DNA of 64,000 bases from NCBI GenBank assembly GCA_021774335.1, contig JAJFJD010000033.1, positions 1 through 64,000 of the forward strand, given 5' to 3'. Below, piece after piece: positions 52,975 through 62,017 of this stretch. Each line of letters starts with the position of its first letter. Position 1 is the stretch's first letter. Both the position numbers and the translations under genes were made by a program. This DNA comes from Alphaproteobacteria bacterium (GTDB lineage Bacteria > Pseudomonadota > Alphaproteobacteria > UBA8366). The notes beneath the pieces are model-generated. The model was not told the origin of the DNA. It saw only the letters and a program-made list of their open reading frames with translations, and did no database searches.

Positions 52975-54942
52975 GTGGACGCAACCGACGCTTTGGCGCG
53001 GGACGAAGTGCCTGTGGACAACTTAATGCAAGAAGAACCAGAAGTCCTGCAGGATCTGCTGGAGCCGGTTGAGGACGAGGACGATTCCTACGCAGGGATG
53101 CTCGATTTCGCTCAAAACGAGCGCGGCGTCCGGGTGGAGATCGACCGGAGCCGCGATTCCAATCTCACGCAGTTCGGCAAAGAAACGCTTACCGACCGCT
53201 ATTTGATGCCGGACGAGAGCTATCAGGACCTGTTCGCCCGCGTCGCGGTCCATTTCGCCGACGATTCGGCGCATGCGCAGCGGCTATACGACTACATGAG
53301 CAAATTGTGGTTCATGCCGTCGACGCCGATCCTGTCGAATGGCGGCACCACACGCGGCCTGCCGATTTCCTGCTTCCTGAACGAAGCGAATGACAGCCTG
53401 CGCGGCATCGTCGATCTGTGGAATGAAAATGTCTGGCTGGCCGCCCGCGGCGGCGGCATCGGCAGTTATTGGGGCAATCTCCGCTCAATCGGGGAACGTG
53501 TCGGCCACAATGGTAAAACCTCGGGCGTGGTCCCGTTCATCCGCGTCATGGATTCGCTGACCCTGGCGATATCGCAAGGCTCGCTTCGGCGCGGCAGTGC
53601 GGCGGTCTACATGCCGATCGATCACCCGGAAATCGAGGAATTCATCGAAATTCGCCGGCCGACCGGCGGTGACCCGAACCGCAAGGCGCTCAACCTGCAT
53701 CACGGTATCCTTCTGACCGACGCGTTCATGCGCGCCGTCGAGGACGATGAAGAATGGGCCCTGGTCAGCCCGAAAGACCGCGCAGTGCAGCGCAAGGTGT
53801 CCGCACGCGATCTGTGGATCCGCATCCTGACCGCGCGAGTCGAGACGGGTGAGCCCTACATGGTGTTCATCGATCATGTGAACCGGGCAATTCCGGAACA
53901 CCACAAATTGGCCGGACTGAACGTCAAGACATCGAACCTGTGCACGGAAATCACCCTGCCGACCGGCAAGGACAAGGACGGTCAGGAACGCACGGCGGTC
54001 TGCTGCATTACCTCGCTCAATCTCGAACGCTACGATGAGTGGGAGTCCGATCCGCAGTTCATCGAAGACGTCATGCGCTTCCTCGACAACGTACTTCAGG
54101 ACTTCATCGACAACGCGCCGGATGATTTCGATCGTGCGACCTATGCCGCGATGCGGGAAAGGTCGGTCGGCCTCGGCGTGATGGGCTTCCATTCCTTCCT
54201 GCAGAAAATGCGTATTCCCATGGAAGGCGTCATGGCCAAGGTCTGGAACAAGCGGATGTTCAAGCATATCCGCGAACAGGCGGATGTGTCGTCCAAGACC
54301 CTCGCCGCGGAACGCGGTGCGTGCCCGGACGCCGCCGATTACGGCATGGACGAACGCTTCTCGAACAAGATGGCGATCGCACCGACCGCGTCGGTATCGA
54401 TCATCTGCGGCGGCGCGTCGCCCGGGATCGAGCCGAATGCCGCCAACAGCTACACGCACAAAACGCTGTCCGGCTCTTTCAACGTACGCAACAAGTACCT
54501 AAAGGAACTGCTCGCGGAAAAAGGTTGCGACGACGACGAAACATGGTCGTCGATCACCACCCACGAAGGTTCGGTACAACATCTCGATTTCCTATCCGAG
54601 GACGAAAAAGCGGTCTACCGCACCGCCTTCGAACTCGATCAGCGATGGGTGATCGAACACGCTGCCGACCGCGCGCCCTACATTTGTCAGGCGCAATCGG
54701 TCAACGTGTTCCTGCCGGCCGACGTGCATAAACGGGACCTGCATCAGATCCATTTCCAGGCGTGGAAGCAGGGCGTCAAAACGCTCTACTACTGCCGCTC
54801 GAAATCGATCCAGCGGGCCGAAGTGGTGGCCAAGGGCGGCGCCAATCTCGGACTGCCGGTGGTGCCGCATTTGGGCAAGGTAAACAGCGAAGATACGCTG
54901 CAAAACGCGAACGATTACGATGAATGCCTAGCCTGCCAATAA
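52975..54942 (+). CDS. nrdA: Ribonucleoside-diphosphate reductase large subunit (class I)
   Basis: The 655-residue catalytic subunit starts at a GTG following GAGGGGG. Radical chain and redox residues are visible: Cys133 (LPISCFLNE), Asn321, Cys323 and Glu325 (NLCTEI), Cys344 (VCCITSLN), Tyr605 and Tyr606 (TLYYCRS), and the mobile C-terminal pair Cys651 and Cys654 (ECLACQ). It reduces ribonucleoside diphosphates to deoxy forms with NrdB. The protein is shorter than typical NrdA and its first 40 residues are acidic without the ATP-cone that senses dATP, so overall activity control may be absent or done elsewhere. It is expressed with nrdB under two NrdR boxes. Confidence 0.95.
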   Translation: MDATDALARDEVPVDNLMQEEPEVLQDLLEPVEDEDDSYAGMLDFAQNERGVRVEIDRSRDSNLTQFGKETLTDRYLMPDESYQDLFARVAVHFADDSAHAQRLYDYMSKLWFMPSTPILSNGGTTRGLPISCFLNEANDSLRGIVDLWNENVWLAARGGGIGSYWGNLRSIGERVGHNGKTSGVVPFIRVMDSLTLAISQGSLRRGSAAVYMPIDHPEIEEFIEIRRPTGGDPNRKALNLHHGILLTDAFMRAVEDDEEWALVSPKDRAVQRKVSARDLWIRILTARVETGEPYMVFIDHVNRAIPEHHKLAGLNVKTSNLCTEITLPTGKDKDGQERTAVCCITSLNLERYDEWESDPQFIEDVMRFLDNVLQDFIDNAPDDFDRATYAAMRERSVGLGVMGFHSFLQKMRIPMEGVMAKVWNKRMFKHIREQADVSSKTLAAERGACPDAADYGMDERFSNKMAIAPTASVSIICGGASPGIEPNAANSYTHKTLSGSFNVRNKYLKELLAEKGCDDDETWSSITTHEGSVQHLDFLSEDEKAVYRTAFELDQRWVIEHAADRAPYICQAQSVNVFLPADVHKRDLHQIHFQAWKQGVKTLYYCRSKSIQRAEVVAKGGANLGLPVVPHLGKVNSEDTLQNANDYDECLACQ

Positions 54943-54969
54943 AAAATTTCCACAGGAAGCAATAAGCCC

Positions 54970-55929
54970 ATGTCGTTGCTCGACTCCGATCCGATTTACA
55001 AACCTTTCCATTATCCGTGGGCCTACGACGCCTGGCTGACGCAACAGCGGATTCATTGGTTGCCGGAAGAAGTGCCGCTCGCCGACGATGTGAAGGATTG
55101 GCGGCATAACCTTAGCGAGTCCGAACGGAACCTGCTGACGCAGATCTTCCGCTTCTTCACGCAGGCGGATGTCGAGGTCAACAATTGTTACATGCAGCAT
55201 TACAGTCGGGTCTTTAAACCGACCGAAGTGCTGATGATGCTCGCGTCCTTCTCCAACACGGAGACGATCCATATCTCCGCCTATTCGCATCTCCTCGACA
55301 CGCTGGGCATGCCTGAAACGGAGTATCAGGCCTTCCTGAAATACAAGGAGATGAAGGACAAATACGACTTCATGCAGCAATGGGGCGTTGAAACGAACGA
55401 GGATATCGCGAAAACGCTCGCGGTGTTCGGCGCCTTCACCGAAGGACTGCAGCTCTTCGCCAGTTTCGCGATGCTGCTTAACTTCCCGCGCTTCAACAAG
55501 ATGAAGGGGATGGGGCAGATCATCACTTGGTCGGTGCGCGATGAAAGCCTGCACACGGATTCGATCATCCGCCTGTTCCAAACCTTCCGTAACGAAAATC
55601 CGCAGATCTGGACCGAAGAGCTGCAACGCGACCTGTACCGCGCGTGCACGACCATTGTCGATCATGAGGACGCGTTCATCGACCTCGCTTTCGGAATGGG
55701 CGGCGTCGAAGGCCTGGAGGCGGAAGAGGTCAAGCAGTACATCCGCTACATCGCCGACCGCCGGCTCATGCAGCTCGGCCTGCAACCGATCTTCCACGTC
55801 GAAGAAAATCCGCTGACATGGCTGGACAACATGCTGAACGGCGTGGAGCACACGAATTTCTTCGAAAACAGAGCTACCGAATACTCCCGGGCGTCGACGC
55901 AAGGCACCTGGGACGAAGCGTTCGACTAA
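54970..55929 (+). CDS. nrdB: Ribonucleoside-diphosphate reductase small subunit (class I)
   Basis: The 319-residue radical subunit has all di-iron ligands: Asp67, Glu98, His101, Glu158, Glu192 and His195, and the radical Tyr105 (ETIHISAY). The C-terminal tail (TQGTWDEAFD) is the peptide that docks on NrdA. It lies 27 bp after nrdA and ends just before a strong terminator, so it is a two-gene unit. No ATP-cone is present at its N-terminus either. Confidence 0.95.
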   Translation: MSLLDSDPIYKPFHYPWAYDAWLTQQRIHWLPEEVPLADDVKDWRHNLSESERNLLTQIFRFFTQADVEVNNCYMQHYSRVFKPTEVLMMLASFSNTETIHISAYSHLLDTLGMPETEYQAFLKYKEMKDKYDFMQQWGVETNEDIAKTLAVFGAFTEGLQLFASFAMLLNFPRFNKMKGMGQIITWSVRDESLHTDSIIRLFQTFRNENPQIWTEELQRDLYRACTTIVDHEDAFIDLAFGMGGVEGLEAEEVKQYIRYIADRRLMQLGLQPIFHVEENPLTWLDNMLNGVEHTNFFENRATEYSRASTQGTWDEAFD

Positions 55930-55964
55930 ACCATTCCTTCTGAGCAGCCCTTCTAGGGCAGCCT

Positions 55965-56004
55965 AATCCTCTGTCCCGGTGCCCCGGGGCAGAGGATTTT
56001 TTTT
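55965..56004 (+). terminator. Rho-independent terminator after nrdB
   Basis: AATCCTCTGTCCC (55965-55977) pairs with GGGGCAGAGGATT (55986-55998), a 13-bp stem with one G-T pair and an 8-nt loop, followed by a run of eight T residues. It is the strongest terminator in the window and ends the nrdAB operon. Confidence 0.93.
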
Positions 56005-56109
56005 CGATCTGCTGTATCGCCGAAGAATCGCAAGTACCGGGTGGATTGTATTGGCGTTGTCCGCAAGATTGGGCGGACCACTCAAATCCAAGCCATCGAG
56101 GATGCGTCC

Positions 56110-57087
56110 ATGAAACCGCGATCACAGGCCGACATCGGTGCGCTATGCGTCTTGGTCTTCGTCCTCTGTAGCGCCTTCCGCGACGTTTACTTCGGTGGCG
56201 TCTTCCAATCGACCAGCGTGTTTCTGGTGATGCTGATCGCCTTCGGCATGATGACGTTGGCCGGACTGACGATCTCCATTTGGAAGAACCTTGCGAGCCT
56301 GAGAATTATCGCCGCCGCGCCGAAAGACGCCGCGATGATGAACCTCGCCACGGCCGGCGCTTGGACCTGTTACTTCTTCGCCTTGAAGTTTCTCGACCCG
56401 TCGATCGTCAATACGCTGTTCGCCGGGATCGGCCCATTCGTCGTGATCGCGCTGGCCGGAAGCCGCTTCAGCATCGCCCGACCGAGCCACAGCTCGTCCC
56501 TGCAGCGCGTTCTCCAGGTGGGCATCGTCCTTACCTTGTTGACCCTCGTGTGGATCGTCGTCAGCGGCCGCTCCGGCTTTCAAAGCGGTGACGCCTGGAC
56601 GGCATTCGGCAGCGCCATGCTCGCATTGATCGCAGGTGCATCGGTCACGGTCGGCCATCTCTTCGCGAAGCGGCTCGACGAGCGTGGCGCCGCCCCATCG
56701 GCCCTCCTCGGCACCCGTTTCTTCGGCCTGCTCGCCGTCGCGACATGCGGTATCGCCTACGAGGGGATGCCTGAAGCAAGGGGCATCGACGCGCAGGGCT
56801 TGTTCGGCGTGGCTGCCGCGGCCGTCCTGCTCATCGTCATGCCGGTTTGGTTCAACCAAATCGGCATGGCCAAGATCAGCCCGCTCAGCGCGCGCGTCAT
56901 CACGGCCTTCGGTCCGGTTCTGGTTTTCGGATTGCAGCAGTTCGACGCACGGATCACGTGGTCTACGGAAACATTCGTCGCAGTGACGGTTTATTCGGCG
57001 TTGGTGACTATTGCCAATCTTTCCCAACGGAGGAACTGGAATACGCTGAATGAGCTTCCAGTGTCGAAACATACTCCAGTCGATTGA
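56110..57087 (+). CDS. DMT/EamA-family transporter
   Basis: The product is 325 residues from the Met at 56110, with a GAGGAT ribosome site. About ten hydrophobic segments form two EamA-like halves, for example ATAGAWTCYFFALKFLDPSI with the typical glycine/proline helix, and SALVTIANLSQ at the end. It exports or imports a small metabolite; the substrate is unknown. It is followed by a GNAT gene 120 bp later. Confidence 0.85.
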   Translation: MKPRSQADIGALCVLVFVLCSAFRDVYFGGVFQSTSVFLVMLIAFGMMTLAGLTISIWKNLASLRIIAAAPKDAAMMNLATAGAWTCYFFALKFLDPSIVNTLFAGIGPFVVIALAGSRFSIARPSHSSSLQRVLQVGIVLTLLTLVWIVVSGRSGFQSGDAWTAFGSAMLALIAGASVTVGHLFAKRLDERGAAPSALLGTRFFGLLAVATCGIAYEGMPEARGIDAQGLFGVAAAAVLLIVMPVWFNQIGMAKISPLSARVITAFGPVLVFGLQQFDARITWSTETFVAVTVYSALVTIANLSQRRNWNTLNELPVSKHTPVD

Positions 57088-57207
57088 CGAAGGTTTCGGT
57101 CTTGTAAATGCTAATATCGACACATCCGCTACTGCGCCCCGAGCGGAACCACCCACATGCCATCCACGACCACAGATGTCGTCGTCCAGCGATGAAAGGC
57201 CACTTCC

Positions 57208-57753
57208 ATGGAGATTGAGCTGACCGAAGGGTATCAACCGGGTGCGATCGGCGCGATAACGGCGCTCCATGGGCAATACTACAGCAAGCATTGGAACTTC
57301 GATCTTTTCTTCGAAGCAAAGGTTGCGAAGGAATTGTCTCAATTCCTGGAACGATACGATCCAGAAACCGACCGGCTATGGCTCGCTGTTTCCGATGATC
57401 GAATTGTCGGATCGCTGGTCATTGACGGCGGTGAGCCAAACGCCAGTGTCCATGGCGCACATTTGAGGTGGTTTATCCTGCACCCGGTTTGCCATGGAAA
57501 GAGGCTCGGCAAGGACTTGATGCAGCGCGCCACCGATTTTTGCGATAGGCGCGGCGACAAACGCATCTATCTGACAACCTTTGCAGGACTCGATGCTGCC
57601 CGAAACCTGTACGAGTCCGCAGGATTCAGTCTTGTGTCCGAAAAAATGAGCGAGACCTGGGGCGTTCCAGTGACCGAACAGCTCTTCGAGCGAACCGCTC
57701 CGCGGACGACAGCCGCCGCAGAGAGCTACGCATCACCATCCGATGCCACTTAA
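57208..57753 (+). CDS. GNAT N-acetyltransferase
   Basis: A 181-residue GNAT protein with HPVCHGKRLGKDLMQRA (motif A, acetyl-CoA pyrophosphate loop, residues about 92-108) and AARNLYESAGFS (motif B). ITALHGQYYSKHWNFD near the N-terminus resembles the family with MarR-like or peptidyl substrates. It ends overlapping the convergent methyltransferase gene by 4 bp. The acceptor substrate is unknown. Confidence 0.85.
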   Translation: MEIELTEGYQPGAIGAITALHGQYYSKHWNFDLFFEAKVAKELSQFLERYDPETDRLWLAVSDDRIVGSLVIDGGEPNASVHGAHLRWFILHPVCHGKRLGKDLMQRATDFCDRRGDKRIYLTTFAGLDAARNLYESAGFSLVSEKMSETWGVPVTEQLFERTAPRTTAAAESYASPSDAT

Positions 57754-58346
57754 CGATACATATAGATCGTGAAATCGTGCGGCATGTATTCGTGGCGCAG
57801 AATTAGGTGCGACGTGAACTGCCGGCAGAACTCCATCGTCTCCAAAGGATCGGCGAACAGATACTCGTTGCGGCTCTCGGCCGGGCACCACATCGAAAAC
57901 ATGTTGAACGCGGCCGCCACCTTGCATCGCTGAAACATCGCCGCAACGGACCGGTGGAACAGCTCCTTCGATGCGTGCTGATAGACGCCGCTGGCGATGA
58001 CATAGTCGGCGGATTCGCCGTTCTTCATCTGCAGCAGATCGCCTTCGATGAATCGTGCTTCGGGATGCCGTTGCCGCGCCTGCGCGATCATCTCCGGCAT
58101 CAGGTCGAGCCCTGTATAGTCGCCCTCGAAGCCATTTTCTTTCATATAGGTGAGAACATTGCCGATGCCGCAGCCGACCTCAAGGACGGAGGCGGAAGAA
58201 AAGTCGCCAAGCTCACAAATGATCGCGTGCCGCGTTCTGGCAATCTCCGGCGCCAAGTAACCGACCGCCTCGTAGCAATCTTTGGCCGACGCCAAACGCG
58301 GCTCATAGTAGGCGCGGACCTTTTCCCCGAGCTCTTCGATATTCAT
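57750..58346 (-). CDS. Class I SAM-dependent methyltransferase
   Basis: A 198-residue enzyme with VLEVGCGIGNVL (54-65), DYTGLDLMPEM (motif II acidic region) and ASGVYQHASKELF. It resembles the Methyltransf_25-type of small-molecule methyltransferases. A GAGCTC-rich stretch precedes the start. It is convergent with the GNAT gene and divergent from nothing close on its left, with 95 bp to the AmrS gene. The substrate is unknown. Confidence 0.8.
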   Translation of the reverse strand: MNIEELGEKVRAYYEPRLASAKDCYEAVGYLAPEIARTRHAIICELGDFSSASVLEVGCGIGNVLTYMKENGFEGDYTGLDLMPEMIAQARQRHPEARFIEGDLLQMKNGESADYVIASGVYQHASKELFHRSVAAMFQRCKVAAAFNMFSMWCPAESRNEYLFADPLETMEFCRQFTSHLILRHEYMPHDFTIYMYR

Positions 58347-58441
58347 GTCGATGAATCGCCGTTTCGCTGCCGGTCATAAGGACGGAAATGAAACGCTATC
58401 GAACGATGATTAAGGAAAAGTAACTTCTGCGTCCGAAACCC

Positions 58442-59524
58442 TTATCCGAAGGCGGAAATCCGGACCGGCTGCCGTTTGCGGCCCCAACGGCCGGGAACCG
58501 CGTCAAAATGCCCCGCCACCGCCGTGCCGCAGGACGCGCAATGGCCGTCGGCGACGTTCCAGTCGGACAGGGCGTACCAATCGCGGCCGATCAGGCATTC
58601 GCCGCAGGCATGGCAGTAGGTACTGCCGCCGGCCTTGTCGTGGATATTGCCGGTGTAGACATAGCGCAGCCCATTGGCGCGGGCGATATCGCGCGCCCGA
58701 TGCAGGGTCTCGGCCGGGGTGGCCGGCGTATCGGTCATCCGGTAATCGGGATGAAATGCCGAGAAATGGAGCGGCACGTCCGGCCCGAGATTGTCCATGA
58801 CCCACTGGGAGAGCGCCTCCACTTCCCTCGCAGAATCGTTCTCATCGGGGATCAGCAGCGTGGTGATCTCGAACCACACATCCGTCTCTTGTTTGAGGTA
58901 ACACAACGTTTCAAGCACCGGCCCCAACGACGCCGTGCAGAGCGATTTGTAGAATCCCTCGGTAAACGCCTTGAGGTCGATATTCGCCGCATCCATCGCA
59001 CCGAAAAACTCTTCCCGAGCCCTGGCCTTCATGTAACCCGCTGTCACCGCCACGTTCCGGATGCCCCGCGCGCGGCAGGCCGCCGCCACGTCGACGGCAT
59101 ATTCGAGAAAAATGGCCGGGTCGTTGTATGTATAGGCGACCGAGCGGCACCCGGTGCGAACCGCTGCCTCCGCGATCGTCTCCGGAGCGGCTTGATCCAT
59201 CAGGCGATCCATCTCCCGGGATTTCGAGATATCCCAGTTCTGACAGAACTTGCAGGTCAGGTTGCAGCCCGCCGTGCCGAAGGACAGGACCGGCGTGCCC
59301 GGCAGGAAATGGTTTAGCGGCTTCTTTTCAATCGGATCGATACAGAAGCCGCTGGATCGTCCATAGGTGGTGAGAACGATCTCATCGCCCGCACGGGCGC
59401 GCACGAAACACAATCCGCGCTGGCCGTCCTGCAGCTTGCATTCGCGCGGGCAAACGTCGCATTGCAGCCGACCATCTTCTGTCGACTTCCAATAGCGGCC
59501 TCTAAACCCCTCTAATCGCCCCAT
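58442..59524 (-). CDS. amrS: AmmeMemoRadiSam system radical SAM enzyme (AmrS)
   Basis: A 360-residue radical SAM protein. Cys87, Cys91 and Cys94 (CNLTCKFC) bind the [4Fe-4S] cluster that cleaves SAM. An N-terminal Cys set (Cys22, Cys25, Cys29, Cys39) and a C-terminal pair of CxxC motifs (HACGEC, CASCG) suggest extra metal or Fe-S sites, typical of this family. It is divergent from the fused Memo-AMMECR1 gene, as in the AmmeMemoRadiSam trio defined by genome neighbourhood. The reaction is not established. Its ATG is preceded by a 12-bp palindrome rather than an SD-like sequence. Confidence 0.92.
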   Translation of the reverse strand: MGRLEGFRGRYWKSTEDGRLQCDVCPRECKLQDGQRGLCFVRARAGDEIVLTTYGRSSGFCIDPIEKKPLNHFLPGTPVLSFGTAGCNLTCKFCQNWDISKSREMDRLMDQAAPETIAEAAVRTGCRSVAYTYNDPAIFLEYAVDVAAACRARGIRNVAVTAGYMKARAREEFFGAMDAANIDLKAFTEGFYKSLCTASLGPVLETLCYLKQETDVWFEITTLLIPDENDSAREVEALSQWVMDNLGPDVPLHFSAFHPDYRMTDTPATPAETLHRARDIARANGLRYVYTGNIHDKAGGSTYCHACGECLIGRDWYALSDWNVADGHCASCGTAVAGHFDAVPGRWGRKRQPVRISAFG

Positions 59525-59687
59525 TCTGGTTAACCAGGTGTTATGATCCTGTTCCTATAATGTAGCGCTGGGCCATGGCGTCTCAACTCAATACGCCGGC
59601 AGCCCGCTTTCGGACGCTACAACCCGGACTTTAATATTCGGTAAGGGCGTCCCAGCGTTTGATCGAGTACGAAGGAGGTCCGCGGGA
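59525..59687. promoter_or_regulatory. Divergent control region of the AmmeMemoRadiSam genes
   Basis: The palindrome CTGGTTAACCAG (59526-59537) ends one base before the amrS ATG and replaces a ribosome site there. A TATAAT (59556-59561) is the likely -10 for the plus-strand gene. AAGGAGGT (59673-59680), an unusually perfect ribosome site, precedes the Memo-AMMECR1 ATG. The palindrome could be an operator or form a leader structure; both are inference. Confidence 0.45.
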
Positions 59688-61127
59688 ATGACTGCGGTAC
59701 GACCGCCCGCCGTTGCCGGCTTTTTTTACCCGGCCGATACCGCGACGTTGTCCCGCGACGTCGACCGTTACATGTCCGCGCGGCCTGTGCCGGCCGTCGC
59801 GGCGCCGAAGGCGATCATCGTACCACATGCCGGCTACGTCTATTCAGCCGCCATCGCCGGCCCGGCATTCGCCCAGGTACGGCAAGCCGCCGGCCGCATC
59901 AACCGTGTCGTCCTGCTTGGTCCCGGCCATCGTGTCGCGATACCGGGTGTCGCTGCACCGACCGCCGTCGCCTTCCAAACGCCTTTGGGAACAGTGCCGT
60001 TGGATCGTTCGTCCATCGACGCCATTGCCAGCCTGCCGCATGTCGAGCTGCGCGACGACGCCCATCGCGAGGAACATTGCCTCGAAGTGCAGCTTCCGTT
60101 CCTTCAGCGCGCGCTCGGCAAATTCACGCTTGTTCCTTTGGTCGCCGGTGGCGCAAGCCCGGAACAGCTGGCCGCCATTCTCGATCGGCTTTGGGGCGGT
60201 CCGGAAACGCTGATCGTCATCAGTTCCGACCTGAGCCATTACCACGACTATGCATCGGCGCAGAACCTGGACACCAAGGCGGCGGAAGCGATCGAATCGC
60301 TCACACCCGATGATCTGTCCGGTGAACAAGCCTGCGGCCGCCTCCCGATCGCAGGGATGCTGATGAGCGCCCAGCGCCACAATCTTTCGGTCGATCGATT
60401 GGATCTGTGCAACTCCGGTGACACCGGAGGTCCGCGCGACCGTGTTGTCGGTTATGGCGCCTGGGCGTTCCGGGAAACCGGCACCGCTGTCGCGCCGGCA
60501 CCTCTCGACCGGCGCGCCGACCCCCAAGCCCAGATCCTGCCGCACGCCAAACGACTGCTTCGGAGCGCGTCGTCAACGCTGCGCTACGCGGTACGGTACG
60601 GAAAAGCTCCCCAGGTCGATCTGGCGAAAGTACCCGACCCGCTCCGCCCGGCCGCCGCGACATTCGTAACGTTGAAACACGGATCGAAACTTCGCGGCTG
60701 CATCGGCACCGTCGAGCCGAAGCGGCCACTGGTTGTCGATGTCGTGGAAAATACTTTTAGCGCGGGTTTCAAGGACCCCCGTTTCTCACCGTTGATCTAT
60801 GATGAATTGACGGACCTCAGCATCTCTATCTCCCTGATCTCACCGGTCGAAAAGATCGAGTTCACCGACGAGGAGGATTTGGTGCGTCAGCTACGGCGGG
60901 AGACGGACGGCATCTTGATCCAATCCGAGCGGGCCCGCGGCCTGTTCCTGCCGCAGGTCTGGATTGACCTCCAGGATCCGCGCGAATTCCTCGATCATCT
61001 CAAGAAGAAAGCCGGAATCGACCGGCCACTCCGATCCTCCAAGGACCAGGCATCCCGCTTCATGGCGCGGTCGCTCGGCAAGGTGGTCCTGAACGCGGCA
61101 AAGCACCGGATGAAGGCTGCATCCTAG
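59688..61127 (+). CDS. Memo-AMMECR1 fusion (AmmeMemoRadiSam proteins B and A)
   Basis: A 479-residue fusion. Residues 1-265 are the Memo domain, a relative of extradiol dioxygenases, with His47 (VPHAGY), His81 (LGPGH) and Cys241 (LDLCNSGD) matching the metal-site His-His-Cys residues of human MEMO1, plus Glu129 and His184 (SSDLSHY) nearby. After a linker, residues 310-479 are the AMMECR1 domain with LRGCIG at 335-340 and FSAGFKDPRF. No signal peptide. It starts after a near-perfect ribosome site and is divergent from the radical SAM partner. The three proteins probably act together on one substrate; the reaction is unknown. A cysQ gene follows after about 120 bp. Confidence 0.93.
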   Translation: MTAVRPPAVAGFFYPADTATLSRDVDRYMSARPVPAVAAPKAIIVPHAGYVYSAAIAGPAFAQVRQAAGRINRVVLLGPGHRVAIPGVAAPTAVAFQTPLGTVPLDRSSIDAIASLPHVELRDDAHREEHCLEVQLPFLQRALGKFTLVPLVAGGASPEQLAAILDRLWGGPETLIVISSDLSHYHDYASAQNLDTKAAEAIESLTPDDLSGEQACGRLPIAGMLMSAQRHNLSVDRLDLCNSGDTGGPRDRVVGYGAWAFRETGTAVAPAPLDRRADPQAQILPHAKRLLRSASSTLRYAVRYGKAPQVDLAKVPDPLRPAAATFVTLKHGSKLRGCIGTVEPKRPLVVDVVENTFSAGFKDPRFSPLIYDELTDLSISISLISPVEKIEFTDEEDLVRQLRRETDGILIQSERARGLFLPQVWIDLQDPREFLDHLKKKAGIDRPLRSSKDQASRFMARSLGKVVLNAAKHRMKAAS

Positions 61128-61246
61128 ATAAGGCTTTGACGCCGCCCCGGGCCTCCTTATGATCGCGTCGGTAATCGGGGAACGGAAATCCAGATGAAAA
61201 CGCGCAATTCTTGCCAATCGACGGCCTCCGCCGCCGGGAGCACCGG

Positions 61247-62017
61247 GTGACCGATCCGGCGGCACTTCTGGCCGCAATCGAGCAGGCCGCCCTGCGAGCC
61301 GGCGAGGTAATCCTCGAGATTTACGAAACCGACTTCGATGTCGATCGGAAGGCCGACAACTCTCCGGTGACCGAGGCCGATGTGAAGGCGGAGGCGGTCA
61401 TCCTGGACGCATTACAGGCCCTTACGCCCGATATCCCCATCGTCGCCGAGGAAGAGGCCGCAGCCGGTAAGACACCTGCTGTCGGTGACGCGTTCTGGCT
61501 GGTTGATCCGTTGGATGGCACGCGGGAATTCCTGAACCGCAATGGCGAGTTCACCGTGAATATCGCCCTCGTCCGCAACGGCAGTTCGGTTCTGGGTGTT
61601 GTCCATGCGCCCGCGCGCAACGTCACCTATACCGGCATCGTCGGCGAAGGCGCCGCGATCCGGGACGGCAGCGGCCCGCCCGAAGCCATCACCGTGCGCA
61701 CGCCGCCGGAAACCGGACTTACCATCGCTACGAGCCGCCGGCATGGCAGCGACGCCGAGCTGGAGCAATTTCTGGGAGGCTACGCGATTGCCGACCGGAT
61801 CGTTTGCGGCAGTTCACTCAAATTGTGCCTCGTCGCGGCGGGTGATGCGGACCTCTATCCGCGTTTCGGGCCAACGATGGAATGGGACACCGCGGCCGGA
61901 CATGCCGTGCTTGCCGCCGCCGGGGGCAGTCTCACGACAACCGACGGCGATGCGTTCGTGTATGGCAAAGCAGACTTTCGGAATCCCGGGTTTATCGCTT
62001 GGGGCGGCCTTCGCTAG
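61247..62017 (+). CDS. cysQ: 3'(2'),5'-bisphosphate nucleotidase CysQ family
   Basis: The GTG at 61247 follows GGGAG and starts the conserved part, giving 256 residues. The Li-sensitive phosphatase motifs are IVAEEEA (metal Glu), DPLDGT, and EWDTAAGHA near the C-terminus. CysQ removes the 3'-phosphate of PAP, a toxic by-product of sulfate assimilation. It ends overlapping the convergent Ada-like gene by 4 bp. Inositol monophosphatase is the alternative but the motif spacing favours CysQ. Confidence 0.88.
   Translation: MTDPAALLAAIEQAALRAGEVILEIYETDFDVDRKADNSPVTEADVKAEAVILDALQALTPDIPIVAEEEAAAGKTPAVGDAFWLVDPLDGTREFLNRNGEFTVNIALVRNGSSVLGVVHAPARNVTYTGIVGEGAAIRDGSGPPEAITVRTPPETGLTIATSRRHGSDAELEQFLGGYAIADRIVCGSSLKLCLVAAGDADLYPRFGPTMEWDTAAGHAVLAAAGGSLTTTDGDAFVYGKADFRNPGFIAWGGLR

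Noticed and set aside
56143..57342. A 399-codon minus-strand frame over the DMT-family transporter gene
   Set aside because: The plus-strand protein has the expected membrane segments; the antisense translation is charged and repetitive in composition.
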